A program made the translations under genes and the position numbers. From Rhizodiscina lignyota (taxonomy: Eukaryota; Ascomycota; Dothideomycetes; Aulographales; Rhizodiscinaceae): DNA of 64,000 bases. Within the stretch, counting starts at the first letter, position 1, and the number at the start of each line of letters is the position of its first letter. The stretch spans positions 930,001 to 994,000 of the forward strand of contig ML978130.1 in NCBI GenBank assembly GCA_010015805.1. Reading direction: 5' to 3'. Below, piece after piece: positions 47,792 through 58,688 of the stretch. The notes below the pieces were generated by a model. The model was not told the DNA's origin. It worked only from the letters and a program-made list of their open reading frames with translations, and did no database searches.

Positions 47792-48280
47792 ATGACTGAC
47801 AGCTCGTACACGAGTAGCTTCGACGCCGAGACCCGTGAGGCATTCGCAGTGTATCTACGCGACAACCCGAACATTAGGCGCGTCACACCTGCCGACTGGT
47901 CCAATATTATGGACTGGCTAACGAATCCTTTACGGCGGCCAACGTGCCAGGCGGAGCATAGTAGACGCAACTATGTGCGAAGGACATTCTATTGGGACGA
48001 GTCGACGCAGACTTTGATGTCAATGGGGCCAACCGATAGCGACAAGAGACGTATTGTCGTTACCGACGATCGGATTGTGGAGTTTGTCGAATACATGCAT
48101 CATAATATCAACCATGGTGGCTGGGATGCGACCTGGAAGGCGGTTAGCTCGAATTACTACGGTATCCTGAGAGCGGATGTCATCTTCCTCCTGAAGCGCT
48201 GCAGCGCTTGCGCCTTTATTCCTTCGAAGCAGCCGAAAGGCATAACATATTTATATGCTCGAGCTGGACCATCAACATGA
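47792..48280 (+). CDS. Small ORF with integrase-type zinc-binding-like domain (retroelement-derived)
   Basis: An open frame of 162 residues. The second half has the layout of the HHCC zinc-binding domain that precedes the catalytic core in LTR-retroelement integrases: MHHNINHGGWDATWKAV, a Tyr-rich middle and RCSACAFIPS (two His, then Cys-x2-Cys). No integrase core, reverse transcriptase, gag or long terminal repeat was found around it. It is therefore either a host gene derived from such a domain or an isolated relic of a Ty3-like element. The first half has no recognised domain. Age cannot be judged from a single copy. Confidence 0.55.
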   Translation: MTDSSYTSSFDAETREAFAVYLRDNPNIRRVTPADWSNIMDWLTNPLRRPTCQAEHSRRNYVRRTFYWDESTQTLMSMGPTDSDKRRIVVTDDRIVEFVEYMHHNINHGGWDATWKAVSSNYYGILRADVIFLLKRCSACAFIPSKQPKGITYLYARAGPST

Positions 48281-49406
48281 AGCAAATTTACGACGACGAA
48301 GATCGCGCACTGACGACGCTATGACCTCACGAATTTCGGTTCTGACGCTGGAAAAGAGAAGGATGAATTTAAAGAGCAAGATAAGCTTGATGATAAGCTT
48401 CTTTGTTTTCGGTTTCAGTATTGTCTGTTTGGAATGAAGGAGAGGAAGTGAAATGGGATGAGGGGACGTCGACTTTGGAAGCGGGCCCTAATTTAGCTCC
48501 CGCGTACTGGACGGGTTACTCTATGCCGCTAGTGGACCGATGACACTATTATCGATCCAACTAGTGCGGTACGCCTCAGGTAGAGGTTGACCGGTTTGTC
48601 GGCAATGACAGTTCCTGCAAATCAGTTAAATCTATCTATTTCGGAATTTGAATCACCTCTTTCTCCTGGGCCTTCGATCGTTGCGTATTATTCCGCCCAA
48701 GCCACGGAGTATCGTACGATATATGCATAGCTGGTCGGCGCCCTCGCAAAGCTCACTCTGTGCGCAGCATACCCTACCGTCACGGCGCTGACAAGACCCG
48801 CAAGCCAACCGTAGTGGGATCTCAGAACAGACAGTGTCAGTCATCTAAACCTCAGCCTTCGCCTTTCACGCCCACAACTGAATGCTCTGGGCAAACTGCC
48901 AAAGGCTCGGTGAACGCCGCGGAACCTATAACGTGAGCCACGTGTGCGACATGTGGAAGAATCTCATTCGCTGTGGAGATTTACCTCAAAGAGAAGTTGG
49001 CTTCAGACGGTCAAAGGCTGAGACGCTGGATAGGTCAGATCGCTGGAGGGGATAAACGAGTTACATAAACCTTGCATATCCAATACGTTCTCGGCCGGAC
49101 ATGGAGAGATGGAATCGATATTTGGAGACCGTGCAGACTCCAAATCCATACCCCGTACGCAGATACATCTAAAGTCCCGTACTTCCAGACATCCGAAATT
49201 TCCCAAGTCGATCTACGTAGCATGAGGGGATTCCGCGACGAATCAAATGCACTCCGCGAGGCAACTGGACCTGAGCCTGTACACCTGGACTTGGAACGTC
49301 TTATCTGCTGCCAATGGCACGCCGCTAAGTATCCTTTTCCATCAACTTGGGTACATAACCTTGAGCTCGTTGAGGTTTGAAATTTGGGTTATGTTTCATT
49401 TTCGAT
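48281..49406. other. Gene-poor stretch, one doubtful ORF
   Basis: About 1.1 kb with no firm gene. A plus-strand frame of 102 residues at 49072-49380 has a reasonable amino-acid mix but no domain, and lies tail to tail with the membrane protein gene. I do not accept it without transcript support. Confidence 0.4.
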
Positions 49407-50483
49407 TTATATAACAAGCAATGGTAGCCTCTTCGCGATAAACCACACTATCATAAGCCGCTCGTCACTCAGATCTTCGTTTCCAGACCAATTACCTGCA
49501 ATGACCGCCAGAACCAGGTCCGAATATATAGCCGCGACTCCAACGAACACTGTAATTAGCACAATGAAAAAACTCGATATGGAACGAAGGCCGCGGACAA
49601 AAGGTACTGCAACGACTTCCCAACCATCTCTGTTCTCCTCTCCTTGGTCATTCCTCAGAAGTGGCGCCATTAACTTGTAGCCTGCAGCGAGCAAACCGTA
49701 CGCTAACAGCACAAATCCGTAAAAGAGAGTAAGCTGTTTGATGGCTTCCATGCTCTCGTAGGTCTGCGTGACAATGCTAAGGAGTCCAGTCATCCCGACT
49801 ATGACACCAAGAACATATGGGATGAGCCAAAAGAGCGGTGCTTGTGAAGGGACTTTTGAACTCCAACTATCCTTGCAATGATGACTGGGGCTTCGATAAA
49901 CCTGTACGTTGGAAACGTCTAAGGTTTGATCAACCCTTCTACTGCGTCCACTGCGATTCGATCTGTAGTGTCTTCCACGTCTCTCCTTCTCTTTCTCTTG
50001 CTTCATATGCTCTCTAATGAGGATATAGGACCTGTGGCCCGTTACAGCTGCCGTCGTCACACTCATCGTCTCTTTCCAAACCCCAATGCAAATGAACTGC
50101 CACCTATTTGCGCACTTGTCCATGGCGAATACCGACACCGCGCCTGACATGAGGAAGAAGATAACACTGATGAAAATATCAACTCGTCCGTGTCGAAGAA
50201 GATCGCGAGGCCACAGCGGAACACGACCGATTCCAATGCATATGACACTGTAATAAGTGAGCAGATGAGAGAGGATCCCAAGACCGCCGTAAGGCAGGTC
50301 ATAGCAACGGATCTCCTCTATCAGCCCGCCAAGCTCGTTGCCCGGAGAGACAAAGGCCTTGAAATTGTCTGCGATTTCGTTGCGGAAGCTGTCGAGGTTG
50401 AAGATGCCCCATTCTGGCTCAATTGGAAGGGCGAAGGTTCTGCAAACCGCAATCAAAAGCAGGCACAGCCGACTGAGTATCAT
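49407..50483 (-). CDS. Multi-pass membrane protein, function unknown
   Basis: The accepted frame runs from the ATG at 50483 and gives 358 residues. The frame stays open for 73 more codons upstream, but MILSRLCLLLIAVCRTFALP is a good signal peptide, which decides the start. A short ectodomain (about residues 21-60) precedes six or seven hydrophobic helices, such as ILSHLLTYYSVICIGIG, VDIFISVIFFLMSGAVSVF, FWLIPYVLGVIVGMTGLLS, LFYGFVLLAYGLLAAGY and FFIVLITVFVGVAAIYSDL. A basic loop (KEKERRGRHYRSNRSGRSRR) lies between helices. This plan is seen in fungal-specific membrane proteins of unknown role. It is divergent from VMA1. Confidence 0.72.
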   Translation of the reverse strand: MILSRLCLLLIAVCRTFALPIEPEWGIFNLDSFRNEIADNFKAFVSPGNELGGLIEEIRCYDLPYGGLGILSHLLTYYSVICIGIGRVPLWPRDLLRHGRVDIFISVIFFLMSGAVSVFAMDKCANRWQFICIGVWKETMSVTTAAVTGHRSYILIREHMKQEKEKERRGRHYRSNRSGRSRRVDQTLDVSNVQVYRSPSHHCKDSWSSKVPSQAPLFWLIPYVLGVIVGMTGLLSIVTQTYESMEAIKQLTLFYGFVLLAYGLLAAGYKLMAPLLRNDQGEENRDGWEVVAVPFVRGLRSISSFFIVLITVFVGVAAIYSDLVLAVIAGNWSGNEDLSDERLMIVWFIAKRLPLLVI

Positions 50484-51532
50484 ACCAGAATGAGATGGTA
50501 ATCGGAATTGAGGACATTCCGAGGTGAATTCACCAGGCTGTATGCTCAAAGAGTCGTCGAAAGGAAAAAGAAATACGGAAAGGGCCAAATTTATACTTAC
50601 AACAGCAACTGGACATACTGTATGAACAGCTGAACATAGTTCGAGGGCCATTTGACTTGGCATGTGCAGATCCCGGCTGTCCGGTGAACCGTTTCCTACC
50701 AAAAGGCAATAGACTAGTCATTCTGTTGCCCTTTGACGCTGATGAAGCGGTCTTGGTGCTGCATACATCGTACGGCTGAGAAAAGCCACATGGCGGGGTC
50801 ATCAGAGGGAGGCCGACATACGAGCCGAACTAAATCAACGGACAGCGCTGTGGGAGGAGATGATAAGAGCGCCATGGAATCTCAGCGGCTGAAAGGGTGT
50901 CCGGTGAAGAAGTTACGATACACTGCGATTGGCTTCGTTGGTGGTGAGCTCCCTGCGTGATTCGCGTGCATGGAGCAGCGTGATGGCGGGGAGATTGCAG
51001 CCGCCAAACGAAGGGTGGGATTAGGTACTTCATGACCAATTGACCAACTGACTTCGCTTTTCGCTTTTCGCCATTCTGCTATTGAGAACGTTTGGAAACA
51101 TCCCTCTGCATCTGTGACGGGGATTGCATGCCCATGACGCCGAGAGCTCCTCGTGTCCAAGCTCCACCTCACTTTATCGACGCCACCCTCACCCACAAAA
51201 GCAACCTTTGCACCTCCACACCTTGAGAGCTCCCCTCTCACCCTTGCATGCAGCTTGGCCTTCGCCCTCGACTCCGCTACCGCAGCTCGCTCTTCGACCT
51301 TATCCACCATCACGCTGCCAACGACAGCCTCTACAGCGAGAACTTTGTGGCCGACCCGCAGTCGGAGCTCGCAGAAGAAGAGCTTGCGGAAGAGCTCGAG
51401 CTAGCGCAGGACGTCCCGCTTCCACCTTCTGCACCACCGTCACCCCTACGACAACGCGAGAGACGAGGCAAGAGGAGTGTCAGTGATTTTTGGAGAATTC
51501 TTGAAGAACCGAGACATATTGTGAAAGAAGAA
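50484..51532. other. Divergent promoter region with a long upstream ORF before VMA1
   Basis: About 1 kb between the membrane protein start and VMA1. A 100-codon upstream frame at 51248-51550 overlaps the VMA1 start codon in another phase, and its middle is Glu/Leu-rich. It could be a regulatory upstream ORF or chance. No other gene was accepted. Confidence 0.4.
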
Positions 51533-53758
51533 ATGGCGCCGGTGGGTTGACGTTGTTGTGGTTTGGCGATGGAGCTTGCATGGCTGATAGGATCGATAGA
51601 AAGCAGAGAAGAAGGCGCGGGATGATGAGAATTATGGTATGTGGATGCTCTTATTACGCTGTAGCTCCATGAGTGCAATATATAGCAGCTACTGACGATG
51701 CTTCACAGGCAAGGTTTTCTCGGTCTCAGGGTATGAGGCACAACAGGCAGCAGTTATTCGAGACTAACGAGCTCCAGACCTGTCGTTGTTGCAGAGGACA
51801 TGATCGGATGTGCTATGTACGAGCTTGTATGTCTGCGGATTGATTACATTCTAACACACAGATACTGATATACACGCACAGTGCCGAGTTGGCCACGATA
51901 ATCTGGTTGGTGAGGTCATTAGGATAGAAGCAGACAGGGCAACCATCCAAGTCTACGAGGAGACTGGTATGCAACCAGTCTATGTACGTGAGAGAACTAC
52001 ACATACTGATTCAATTCTATCACAGCTGGTGTCAAAGTTGGTGACCCCGTCCTCCGAACTGGCAAGCCCCTCTCTGTCGAACTCGGTCCTGGCCTCATGG
52101 AGACTATCTACGATGGTATCCAGCGGCCGCTTCGAGGTATCGCAGACGACTCCAAAAGCATCTACATCCCCCGCGGCATCGACTTGCCTTCCCTAGACCG
52201 CAAGAAGAAGTGGGACTTCCAACCTGGAAAGTTCAAAGTCGGCGACCAAATCACCGGCGGTGACGTCTTCGGCACTGTCTTCGAGAACTCCCTCCTCAGC
52301 GAACACAAGATTCTCCTCCCTCCTCGAGCCCGTGGCAAGATCACTCGCATTGCGGAGAAGGGCAGCTATACCGTTGACGAGAAGATTCTGGAGCTTGAAT
52401 TCGATGGCAAGAAGACGGAGTACAGCATGATGCACAACTGGCCAGTTCGTGTGCCTAGGCCATCTTCAGAGAAGCTATCATCCGACTCGCCTCTCATTGT
52501 CGGTCAGCGTGTGCTGGATGCTTTGTTTCCCAGTGTGCAAGGCGGCACTGTGTGCATTCCTGGTGCCTTTGGATGCGGCAAGACGGTCATCAGCCAGAGT
52601 CTGTCCAAGTTTTCCAACTCGGACATCATTGTCTATGTTGGATGCGGTGAACGTGGCAATGAGATGGCTGAGGTGTTGATGGATTTCCCTGAGGTACGCA
52701 AATTCTAAGATGGGGAGGCGCCTATGACTTGCTGACATTTATATAGCTCACCATCGATGTCGATGGTCGCAAAGAGCCCATCATGAAACGAACCACGCTC
52801 ATTGCAAATACCTCGAACATGCCTGTCGCAGCTCGTGAGGCTTCCATCTACACTGGCATTACTGTAGCCGAATACTTTCGCGATCAGGGCAAAGACGTCG
52901 CTATGATGGCAGACTCGTCGTCTCGATGGGCAGAGGCTCTTCGTGAGATTTCTGGTCGTCTGGGAGAAATGCCTGCAGACCAGGGCTTCCCAGCCTACCT
53001 TGGTGCGAAGCTTGCCTCTTTCTACGAGCGTGCAGGTCGCGTCACGGCTCTCGGCAGTCCCGATCGGAAAGGGAGTGTCAGTATCGTCGGTGCCGTCAGT
53101 CCTCCTGGTGGTGACTTTTCGGATCCGGTCACATCTTCCACTCTCAGTATTGTGCAAGTCTTCTGGGGCTTGGACAAGAAGCTCGCCCAGCGGAAGCATT
53201 TCCCGTCCGTCAACACGTCTATGAGCTACAGCAAATATACAACGCCGCTCGACAACTACTATTCGCAGTACAATCCGGACTTCCCTCGCTTGCGTGACCG
53301 CATCAAGGAACTGCTTACCACTTCTGAGGATCTGGACCAAGTCGTGCAGTTGGTCGGCAAGTCTGCGCTTGGTGATCCGGACAAGATTACTCTTGATGTT
53401 GCGACTCTGATCAAGGAGGATTTCCTGCAGCAGAACGGCTACTCAGACTACGATCAATTCTGCCCATTGTGGAAGACGGAATGGATGATGAAGGCCATGA
53501 TGACCTTCCACGACGAGAGCCAGAAGGCTGTTAGCCAAGGCCTCAGCTGGGCGAAGATCAGAGAAGCCACTAGCGAGATTCAAGCTCAACTTAGGAGCAT
53601 GAAGTTCGAGCTACCAAGCGACGGCGAGGAGAAGGTTACGAAGAAGGTAAGTGTTCCGACATTCCCGCCGGTGAAGTTCGTATCAGCTAACTTTGATGCA
53701 GTACGAGGAGCTAATGCAGAAGATGATGGACAAGTTTGCGGCAGTCGTGGACGAGTAG
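51533..53758 (+). CDS. VMA1: V-type proton ATPase catalytic subunit A
   Basis: Exons 51533-51541, 51609-51636, 51709-51730, 51778-51826, 51882-51966, 52026-52693, 52747-53646 and 53702-53758 give 605 residues. Five tiny exons open the gene, and the first codes for only MAP. The protein is the ATP-hydrolysing subunit of the V1 sector, which acidifies the vacuole. The start reads [20 protein letters not shown]. Walker A is at about residues 244-251 (GAFGCGKT), and [15 protein letters not shown], the site where the yeast VDE intein sits, is uninterrupted, so no intein is present. [20 protein letters not shown] and [17 protein letters not shown] are present. It lies head to tail with VPS1, 445 bases upstream of it. 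Confidence 0.96.
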
Positions 53759-54203
53759 AGCTGAACTGGCGAACAATTCCCTTAGGCAATGGTGTGCAAT
53801 TAGGTAGACTGTAGATAGGCGCGAACCATGGAATGCACTGGCAATTTCCTCCGCGTCATGGTCCATTAGTCGGTTGTGAGAATTGGTCAATGCCCGTAGA
53901 GAGAATTGTGCTGCCTGAAGCTGATGCGAGACTTTGTGACAAGGGGATGACGACGCCCGGCCCACACCCCTGTCCCTGCCTCAGCCACAAGTGGCGCTCC
54001 ACGCCTGAGCTGCAGACGCAGTGCAAACTGAAGGACAACGGGTCGCATCTGTATCTGTCACCATCAACAACCCAACTACTACCACCGCCACTGTCAATAC
54101 TCCTTTCAGAATCACTTCTGCTTCTTCCGCTACTTCTCACAGGACTTGGAGTATTTGCAAGCACCTCGACTAAGCGCGCGAACCACTCCCACCACCGCCA
54201 GCA
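53759..54203. other. Intergenic region between VMA1 and VPS1
   Basis: About 445 bases holding the VMA1 3' end and the VPS1 promoter. A pyrimidine-rich and CA-rich stretch lies at 54050-54200, just before the VPS1 start. No gene is seen. Confidence 0.5.
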
Positions 54204-56641
54204 ATGGCGACCCAAGTGAACCCAAATGCGTACGTTCTCCACTTCCGCAAACAAGACTCTCGCTGACCAGGCGCGGATATACAGGATCAACGTGAACGAC
54301 CCGGGCCTTATCACACTCGTCAACAAGCTGCAAGATGTCTTCACAACAGTTGGTGTAAGTCTGAGGCGGGGGTCAACGGTCTTTGATAAGTTATGCATCA
54401 TGCCAACTGACACGCGATTTCTAGGTCCAAAACCCCATAGATTTGCCACAAATAGCAGTAGTAGGATCGCAGTCCAGTGGAAAGAGTTCTGTGCTAGAGA
54501 ACATCGTGGGACGAGACTTGTGAGTGCTTGCACCATTCACCCACACCCCACTGCCCAAGACAACAAAGGTCCAGAATCTTCAGCTGACAACAGCGCACAA
54601 GCCTTCCTCGAGGAACAGGCATAGTAACGCGAAGACCGCTCATCCTTCAACTCATTAACCGTCCCGCCTCTGCTTTACCAAAAGGCCAAACAAATGGCGT
54701 CGCCTCCGAGGGCAAGGAAATCAAGACCACCGACAAAGAATCCAACATCGACGAGTGGGGCGAGTTCCTGCATATCCCGGGTCAGAAGTTCTACGACTTT
54801 AATAAGATTCGCGAGGAGATTGTGCGCGAGACGGAGTCCAAGACTGGGCGTAATGCCGGCATTTCGCCTGCGCCGATCAACCTTCGAATCTTCAGCCCGA
54901 ATGTGCTTACACTCACACTGGTGGATCTGCCGGGGTTGACAAAGGTCCCCGTCGGAGACCAGCCAAAAGATATTGAGAGGCAAATTAAGGAGATGGTGGT
55001 GAAGCAGATCAGCAAGCCTAACGCAATTATTCTGGCTGTCACGGCTGCGAATACGGATTTGGCGAACTCGGACGGTCTGAAGCTTGCAAGAGAAGTCGAT
55101 CCTGAGGGCCAGAGGACAATCGGTGTGCTTACAAAGGTTGATCTGATGGACGAGGGGACAGACGTCGTGGACATTCTGGCTGGTCGCATCATCCCACTGA
55201 GATTAGGTTACGTGCCGGTGGTGAACAGAGGGCAGAAGGATATCGAGACGAAGAAGGCGATATCGTATGCGTTAGAGGCAGAGAAGAACTTCTTTGAGAA
55301 CCACAAGGCCTATCGGAATAAGAGCTCGTACTGTGGAACGCCGTATCTCGCCCGAAAGCTCAACTTGGTATGTTTATGCGCTGTCAAGCATGTTTGAGAC
55401 TTATTAACCAACTCACAGATTCTCATGATGCACATCAAACAAACACTGCCCGACATCAAGAACCGCATCACCTCTTCTCTGCAACGCTACTCAGCTGAAC
55501 TTCAGCAACTTGGTGACTCCATGCTCGGCAATCCATCGAACATCATCCTAAACCTCATTACCGAATTCTCGAACGAGTACCGCTCCCTCTTAGAGGGTAA
55601 CAACCAGGAACTGTCGTCAATTGAACTCTCTGGGGGTGCGCGTATCTCTTTCGTCTACCATGAGCTCTATGCAAACGGCGTCAAGGCTGTTGATCCCTTC
55701 GATCAAGTAAAGGACATCGACATCCGAACTATCCTGTACAACTCCTCCGGTTCTTCTCCTGCGCTCTTTGTCGGCACCACCGCATTCGAGCTCATCGTCA
55801 AGCAACAAATCAAGCGTCTCGAAGAGCCATCTCTCAAATGTGTCAGCCTCGTATACGATGAACTTGTCCGCATTCTCGGCCAACTTCTTGTCAAGCCAAC
55901 GTTCAGACGGTACCCAGCGCTCAAGGAGAAGTTTCACCAGGTCGTGGTCGCCTTTTTCAAGCGTGCAACGGACCCGACGAACAAGCTCGTCAGGGACCTT
56001 GTCGCGATGGAATCATGCTATGTCAACACTGGTCATCCAGACTTCATCAACGGCTCCCGTGCCATGGCCATTGTGCATGAGCGCCACAATGCTGCCAAGC
56101 CTACGCAAGTCGACCCGAAGACAGGCAAGCCGCTACCGGCGACTGCAGTTCCACCACGTTCGGCGTCGCCAAGCTTGGACGGAGATAATGGAGCCGGGTT
56201 CTTTGGTTCTTTCTTTGCCAGCAAAAACAAGAAGAAGATGGCAGCGATGGAACCGCCTCCACCGACGCTGAAGGCGAGCGGCGTGCTCAGTGAGAAGGAG
56301 ACGCAGGAGGTTGAGGTGATCAAGTTGCTGATTACGAGCTACTTTGGGATTGTGAGGCGCACGATGATCGATATGGTCCCCAAGGCTATTATGTTGAACT
56401 TGGTTACGTAAGTCCTCTCACTCTGCTCTGATGCAATGGACCATATTGGATGTCTGCTAACTCTGAATACAGCTTCACCCGAGAAGAAATGCAGCGCGAG
56501 CTCCTCGAGAACATGTACAAGGCCGCTGAACTCGAGGACCTGCTCAAGGAGAGCGAGTACACTGTTCGCCGGCGGAAGGAGTGCCAGCAGATGGTCGAGA
56601 GCTTGTCGCGGGCGCAGGAGATTGTCAATGATGTGCAGTGA
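54204..56641 (+). CDS. VPS1: Dynamin-like GTPase Vps1
   Basis: Exons 54204-54229, 54285-54354, 54425-54519, 54602-55367, 55419-56407 and 56473-56641 give 704 residues, a normal size. Vps1 is a dynamin-family GTPase that self-assembles on membranes and acts in vacuolar protein sorting, endocytosis and peroxisome division. The GTPase domain has G1 at residues 46-53 (GSQSSGKS), then [16 protein letters not shown] across the third splice, [16 protein letters not shown] (G3) and [13 protein letters not shown] (G4). The middle region follows in exon 5. A Pro/Ser-rich insert (about residues 555-600) takes the place of a PH domain, as in other Vps1 proteins. The GED at the end includes [19 protein letters not shown] and [18 protein letters not shown]. 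Confidence 0.96.
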
Positions 56642-57269
56642 TTGCGAGGTTATCGAAGCAGCGTCTGTTTATTTCCTTGTCTTTTGCACTAGAAAGTGGA
56701 AATATGCTGTGCTTTTCTTTCCGGTCTTGGGCGTATCACTCTTCTTGGAATTAGTGATTCCCCCGAATGGAGCTGATGGAGATGGGCGTGTAGGATTCGT
56801 TGCGAGTATGTTTGTATGGTAGGAGCGGAGCGAAGAGAATGTGATTAAACTGAGGTTTTTAGCATGAGACTTACCTGATACTCGAATGGAAATTATGCAT
56901 CAACGTAAGTATCATTTTCTGTTGCGCTAAGGCGGACAGTTGTGCCCGTGCCTAGCCATTTTCTAATTTGGAATTCCCTCGTCCGTAAACAAACGAGAGC
57001 GGTTCTAACAACCGAGACCATGGAATTAACTTAATAGTTTTTCACTTGAACTCCTTTGTACCATCCTGCAGCTCCATTCCTGATCTCTTATAACCGAGAA
57101 CCAGTGAACCGTTGTAACCCATATGCAGCATGACAACTGCCATTCCTCCTTTCATCGTATGTCGAAGTCACAATCCACAGTCCTCCGCTGTACGTTGCTC
57201 CACCTTGCACCTCAGTCACGGACTTGCTAACCGTTGTCAAGGTCCCGCCAGAACGTGGAGTTCGAGGGT
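56642..57269. other. Intergenic region, no gene seen
   Basis: About 630 bases between two convergent genes. Probably 3' untranslated regions plus spacer. No feature was recognised. Confidence 0.5.
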
Positions 57270-58103
57270 TCAGAAGGTCCAATGTGAATCGTCGACAACA
57301 GTCGCCTGAATAAGCTTCTCTGCTGCTTGAAGGACCTTCCTCTTCTCCGTATTTTGTGCGTTAAACTCATGCATGCAATCGCACATGCTGCTCGACCTGC
57401 CGCAATGCGAATAGACCCTGTCGTTCCCACGGCAGTCAATGGAGAAGTGGCGAAGCCCGCGAAACTCGAGGATACATTGAAAGACACGGGAGCGAAGTAG
57501 CGCATCTAAATCGCCATACTGCATCCAATCTAGGGTGTCCTGAATAGGAAGAGGATAAATCGTTAGAGTTTTGAGATTTGGAAGCCCTCGATACGTGTGC
57601 ATAAGGTCCTTGAGGCCCATGTAGCGAGCGTCACTTTTTTCAACCCTGTGGTGGGCCAGATTCGGAGCGGTCCGCGTTCTGTATTCCCTAAGCATATTGA
57701 AAGCCCATTCAAGGCGATGGTAGCGAGACTCGTTGCCAAAATTTCCAACCAGGAAGATGTGTTGGACGTTTGTCCTCATGCCAGGCGTCAGAAGCTGTAG
57801 GATAGCCACTAAGGCTTCAAGCTCGACGGTAAGTGTGGCTCGGCTCAGATATTGGTTGATCATATCTGAGCGACTTGCGCGATTGATATGGAAGTAGTGG
57901 AGGAACTGCTTCGCCTGGCTGCGGTCGTTCATCGACAATGAGAAAGAGTTGGTCGCTTGGTGCTCAGGCATAAGAAAGCGGTCCCCAAGCTCTGGATAAC
58001 CGGCTTCTCCCTCGAAGACGAAGTCATAGATGCGCTGCCGGATTTCAGTTGGGAATTTGAGAAGGAATGGAGTGAAGCTGTCGCATTCAGCGATTGCCGC
58101 CAT
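57270..58103 (-). CDS. 2EXR/F-box-like fungal protein, copy 1 of a tandem pair
   Basis: Single-exon gene of 277 residues from the ATG at 58103 (the frame opens at a TTG seven codons earlier). The N-terminus SFTPFLLKFPTEIRQRIYDF resembles the 2EXR/F-box-like motif that starts a large fungal-specific protein family. The remainder is helical with leucine-rich strands (LVAILQLLTPGMRTNVQHI, GLPNLKTLTIYP) and a Cys cluster near the end (SMCDCMHEF). The neighbour at 58689-59537 on the same strand is a clear paralogue along the whole length, so the pair arose by tandem duplication. Function unknown; a role as a ubiquitin-ligase adaptor is speculative. Confidence 0.78.
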   Translation of the reverse strand: MAAIAECDSFTPFLLKFPTEIRQRIYDFVFEGEAGYPELGDRFLMPEHQATNSFSLSMNDRSQAKQFLHYFHINRASRSDMINQYLSRATLTVELEALVAILQLLTPGMRTNVQHIFLVGNFGNESRYHRLEWAFNMLREYRTRTAPNLAHHRVEKSDARYMGLKDLMHTYRGLPNLKTLTIYPLPIQDTLDWMQYGDLDALLRSRVFQCILEFRGLRHFSIDCRGNDRVYSHCGRSSSMCDCMHEFNAQNTEKRKVLQAAEKLIQATVVDDSHWTF

Positions 58104-58688
58104 TGAGCCTAGATTTGATAGCAAGCCTGGACTCGTCGTTAGTTTTCCATCTCGGAACCGTGTTGGTGAGTGTTAGAATTAATACATACGTTAGATGAAT
58201 GGAGCGACCAGTGCGTGGTACAAAGTTGACGAAAGAGTAAAGAAGAGGGAGAGAGATCTGGATCTATTGAAGTGGTGGCTTGTGTGTTTAGTGGGCACGT
58301 GTAAAATGCAGTAGACAGGTGAAACCGAACGAGTGGAATCAGATCGTCAGTCCACCGACTGTGTCATTCAAGATAAAAGATACACTGATCAACTATGGGC
58401 CGGATTTACTTCTCGTCTGGGAATTATTCACCCCAGTAAACCTTCGAAGCTATATTGACAGTCTAAAGTGAATTCAGCACAAGCCACTGTCACAACGTCA
58501 CTAGCCGGAATTCTTCTGAGCCAGCATGCCACCCTTTCTTCAAATTCTTCCCGAACCTGCGAGTACCGTTGCATTCTATTGCCTTTAAAGCTTGTCCTCT
58601 TCGAACATAGGCCATATTTTCGCGCACTCGAGAGCAGCCTGGATTCCCGATTCCTAAGAGCGCCAATGAGATAGCAAGACTTCCAAAT
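58104..58688. other. Spacer between tandem paralogues
   Basis: About 585 bases between the two paralogous genes. It holds the promoter of the first copy and the 3' end of the second. No gene is seen. Confidence 0.5.

Noticed and set aside
47320-47970. A 216-codon minus-strand frame partly overlapping the integrase-type ORF
   Set aside because: Arg/Thr/Ser-rich with no domain; composition is as expected for the reverse strand of non-coding DNA.
49072-49380. A 102-codon plus-strand frame next to the membrane protein gene
   Set aside because: The amino-acid mix is reasonable, but there is no domain, no upstream signal and no partner exon; kept only as a note in the gap entry.
52620-52670. Possible intein in VMA1, as in baker's yeast
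   Set aside because: The insertion site motif [12 protein letters not shown] is continuous, so no intein is present.
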